Source of the DNA: Pampus argenteus
Lineage: Eukaryota; Chordata; Actinopteri; Scombriformes; Stromateidae
Assembly: GCA_036937835.1 (NCBI GenBank)
Contig: CM072879.1
Coordinates: 9,970,001 to 10,034,000, forward strand
Length of the DNA: 64,000 nucleotides
Reading direction: 5' to 3'
Position numbers and translations under genes: made by a program. Below are positions 60,469 through 64,000 of this stretch, piece after piece. Each line of letters begins with the position of its first letter. The first letter of the stretch is position 1. The notes beneath the pieces are model-generated. The model ran no database searches. It was not told the DNA's origin and saw nothing but the letters and a program-made list of their open reading frames with translations.

Positions 60469-60725
60469 GGCATCTTATCCTCTAGGGATATGTGGGACTT
60501 GTGACAGGGAGTGAAGGATGTAGTAAGAAAGAAAGAGGAGAGGAGGAGAAAGGGAAAGAGGAGGTGGAGGAGGAGAGAAATGTGACTGGTTGTGGTGACA
60601 ACATTTGCCAGGGAAATAAGAGGAGCTAGCTTCAGCCTGCATGCAGCCACCTAGGCCCCTCCCATGTGACACCAAGAGGACGAGGTCCACCTGGCAGAGA
60701 GACAGCACAGTATGGTGGTCTCTCT

Positions 60726-60773
<48 letters not shown>

Positions 60774-63700
60774 TACAGTAGCCCTAAGGCGAAACTGAGA
60801 CATGAAACTGTAAAAGGATAGTTGAGGGTTGAGTGCAGAATAGAAACCGTTTCTTTACATTGTAATACACCAGCTGTCTGCTTCAGTCCCTCAGGCTGTG
60901 AAACAAAGAATGAGCAGAGAGACGGAGACGGAGATGGAGAGCTTTCAACTGCTAAAGTTTGGTTAAGTTACAGAGCTTTCAGTGGTCTGAAATCACTTAT
61001 TCTTGTTGTAAAGGTTTTGTAGTTCAGAATTAAGAAGACAGAACAGAGAAACAGATACTGGGGTAAAACGCAAGTATGACCTTTAGGTGCCTTCAGTATA
61101 CAGACTACCGTCAAGATCAAAGAGATATACATCAGCAACAGTTTCATCTTGTTTTTCAGCCCTCCAGGGAGACACTGTGGATGAAGAATTATTCCATGAC
61201 ATAAAGATGACAAAAAGTGTATTTGTCACTCAACTTGTTTGCATAGCGTGCAAATACCTTCACAAAAACGTGTTTGTGCCTCATATACAATGCATGATTG
61301 CAATATGCAGTGCATGTTTAGTGCCAGCAACTTGTGCAAAAGAGTTTTTTTTTTTCTTTCTGTTTGTTTGTTTGTTTGTTTTTTTGCACGGTCATCCTCT
61401 GAAAGGATGTGGTGAAACTTAGGACTGAACTGCAGAGTTAATGAATTAGGCCATTGTGGGCAGTGTAAATGAGTGCCTAGTTTGGTGATGGCACCATTAA
61501 AGAAGCTGATTATTTTCTCTTACTGTCAAGCACTCCATCACGGGATGCCCATTTACTGAAAAACTGAGGTTTTTATATCACATCAATAAGATATTTGTTT
61601 GTGAGAACACATGATGAGGCATATTTGACTCATAATCATCTATTTATGTTCAGTTTACATTTAGCAAATTAAACTTAGAGGGAACATCAGCGCAGTTTAA
61701 ATGTACTGCATGTAGATAGATAAAAAAAGTCGGTTGTGTTTAATGATATCATTGTGAAAGATTTTGCAGCATTCTCTGGTTTCCTCAATTGACTTTGTGA
61801 AGCTATAAGAGGCTGCAAATTTCTTCTTCACCTTTAGATGGGGTCAGTGCACCATCCACTAGATAAAGTCTGTGGATTCACAAACTGAGTTGCACAGCAC
61901 TTTTCAATTGGCCTTCGGGTTTGATTTCTACTTTAATCAAAGTATATAGTCTCTATGATAGTGTTTCCCAAACGTCTTTGGCTTGTGTCGCTTTTCTCAC
62001 TTAGATGAGGTACAACTATCCAGTCTGTCACAGTAAAAGAAAGTAAAAGAAAAATTCTTAAGGTAATAATTAAATAGTAATTAAAATAAGCATAATTTGT
62101 GAAGCTGACATCATTTTCTGTAATTTTTTTAAATCATATCATGACCTACTGCTCCATGGTGTGATGTAGAAATGATAGACCATGTTCTTTCACATTATTT
62201 GGCTTTTGACTATTACTTGACCAGTTGAATTCTCCTTTTTTTCCTTTCTTTCAGGCTTTTGTTTATTTATCTTTCTCTGTCATATGTAATCATACAGTGG
62301 GAAATGTATCGCAGCTGTGATTTGGAATTGTTCAGAGAAAGTGAAGGATTACGTGTTCCTTGAGAAAATATTAATACTCCTTAAGATATATAAACCATTA
62401 TAAAAAAACATCCATCTGATTATATGAAGAAAAAAATTGTCACAAAGCTGAAAATCTGCTGCTGAAAGATGTTTTTTTGCGTGAACAGGGGATGTTTTGG
62501 AGGCTTTTTTAGGTTAGCAGCAATATGTTATGTTAATATTTTATATCATCATACAATGGCCTTCCCAATGACTGTATGGATCATTGATGAATTATGTCGC
62601 TCCAGTTAAGAGCACTGACTAATGACTGAAGCATTACAGTCTACCATGTGAAATGTTCTTTTGTGTGTTCAAAAGGGAACAACATATTGTCATAAGACAG
62701 AGGGATATTGAGAAACACAAACGGAGCTTAGCTAATGACTAGTTTAGGATGTTTTGGCTTAAACTGTGACCTTTTGACTTGAGACATACCTGGTGAGTGA
62801 TGAATTCGATAAGTAGATCTACCCTTGAGCTAAGAGTTAATAAGGTCAAAATAAATAATACAACATTCTTCAGCTCATAAACATGCTCTTACATAATTAT
62901 GAATGAAACAATTAATAGGTGCTATCTGACTGTTTTATCAAGTGGATTTCATGATCCACATCCATAAACACAAAAAGCTAGCCTAGTCTGACTCTGCACA
63001 GTTCATCTGATAAGGTACAGTACGGTACGGTACGGTATGGCCTGGTACGACCGCCCTCCAAAAACCAGAACACAGGAGCTGAGTGACACACCCACACCCA
63101 CGCCCATATACCCACCCACGCACACACAACCTCAAATGGGGGGCCTCTTGCTGTGCTAAAACATGTCACATTTTCCATTTTCAGCCTTCCCGTCTGTGAC
63201 TGTTGCCACATTTCACCACAACTCTGCCCCGCTGGACTGGAAGCCTCCTGCAGCCTCCTCCTCTTCATCTATATCCTCATCATAATATCTTGCCCTCTTT
63301 ATTCTTGAGGTATTAAATCATTTTCTTTCATTTTTAATTTCAGATTTATTAAAATACACCCCACACAAACTCCCTCCTCATTCTTGTTTTGTCTTTGATC
63401 TTATATATATATATATATTTATATATCCTTTTCCAACCCCTGTGTTCAGTATCTCCCTCTCGCCCTCTCTTTTTGATCCTTCCTCTCCTCCTCTTTCATT
63501 CCTCCTCTCCTCTAACAGCCTTGGCCTCCAGCTGCAGGCACTCAGAGCAGACACAGCACACCAGCCCACATCAAGGCCACACTATTGGCACACGTGCATG
63601 TGTGTGTTTCTGGAGCAGTCATTACAGTGGGGCCACATAGGGTGTCATTGGCCTACTGTGATACAGGCTTACATACAGTATGTAGTTCTCTCTTAATGTG

Positions 63701-64000
63701 AGATGTGGTATAAAAGAGAAGTGTGACTGTGTCTTTATGTCAAAGGGACGATGTGAAAGTGCAAGATGAACACATTTTCTGACATCACAAACACTCACCT
63801 ATATATTACATCAATTTAAGTCATTAGATAATATTTGATAAAGAGAATAAAATAGCACTCATATACGCACACACACACACACAATTACTGTGTGACTAAA
63901 ACGAGAAGCAGGCACGTACAGTTGTGCCTTTGAGGTTGTCAGTAAGAGGATGTCACGACTTGAAATGCTTTTGGCTTCATACGTAGAAATGTTATTTATC
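60469..64000. other. Upstream region of hepacam2, no gene seen
   Basis: It contains the presumed hepacam2 promoter and 5' UTR (no TATA or start site can be fixed), a TC/AC array at 60,718-60,770, a short (TACGG)n block near 63,014-63,040 and a TA run near 63,401-63,426. Short open frames have no recognisable domain. Confidence 0.5.

Noticed and set aside
60822..61422. Plus-strand open frames upstream of hepacam2
   Set aside because: There is no recognisable domain, splice structure or coding bias, and they overlap T-rich low-complexity sequence.
62978..63268. 96-codon minus-strand frame with repeated Tyr-Arg-Thr-Val motifs
   Set aside because: The motif is a translation of the short TACGG tandem repeat near 63,020. 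No homologue is recognised.

Overview
This window looks like a teleost fish chromosome segment. The evidence is intron-rich genes with GT-AG splice sites and vertebrate protein sequences, dense CA/TG, TA and CT microsatellites, and several fish-type transposon relics. There are two protein-coding genes, both on the minus strand and in tandem. There is also one young, nearly complete LTR retrotransposon and several decayed mobile elements. I see no operon, CRISPR array, rRNA or tRNA.

Region 1 (1-45,579): the 5' part of vps50 (syndetin, formerly ccdc132). Nineteen coding exons could be placed to the base. They join in frame into 585 codons plus two bases and run off the low-coordinate end of the window. 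The remaining C-terminal part must lie beyond position 1. The introns hold an interrupted Tc1-like relic (about 5.2-5.6 kb), a dead hAT/GTF2IRD2-like transposase copy (15.8-17.3 kb), a LINE fragment with a second short LINE tail nested in it (32.5-33.5 kb), and degenerate fish repeats at 25.4, 39.5-40.1 and 42 kb. CA repeats lie immediately downstream of the 5' splice sites of exons 4, 8 and 12.

Region 2 (45,580-48,035): the vps50 promoter side. It has a perfect GTCACGTGAC (CLEAR-type) palindrome, a ZNF143/THAP11-like motif and an 81-bp purine-pyrimidine alternating tract. Long TA and CA...TG repeats and the 3' UTR of the next gene follow.

Region 3 (48,036-60,468): hepacam2, complete in nine coding exons. 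It encodes 460 residues: signal peptide, a cysteine-less V-like Ig domain, two C2-type Ig domains, a transmembrane helix, and a cytoplasmic tail with two tyrosine motifs. A 5,503-bp BEL/Pao-type LTR retrotransposon (51,858-57,360, plus strand) sits in intron 1, only 36 bp upstream of exon 2. Its two 636-bp LTRs read identically, and it has a 5-bp AGTAT target duplication. Its gag-protease reading frame is intact, but most of pol is deleted.

Region 4 (60,469-64,000): sequence upstream of hepacam2, with microsatellites and no recognisable gene.

Vps50 acts in endosomal recycling (EARP complex), and HEPACAM2 is an Ig-family membrane protein. They are probably neighbours by conserved synteny, not partners in one pathway. 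The most notable observations are the very recent insertion next to an essential splice acceptor, the repeated pattern of CA tracts at vps50 donors, and the lysosome-type promoter motif. I did not find a convincing wholly new biological system.
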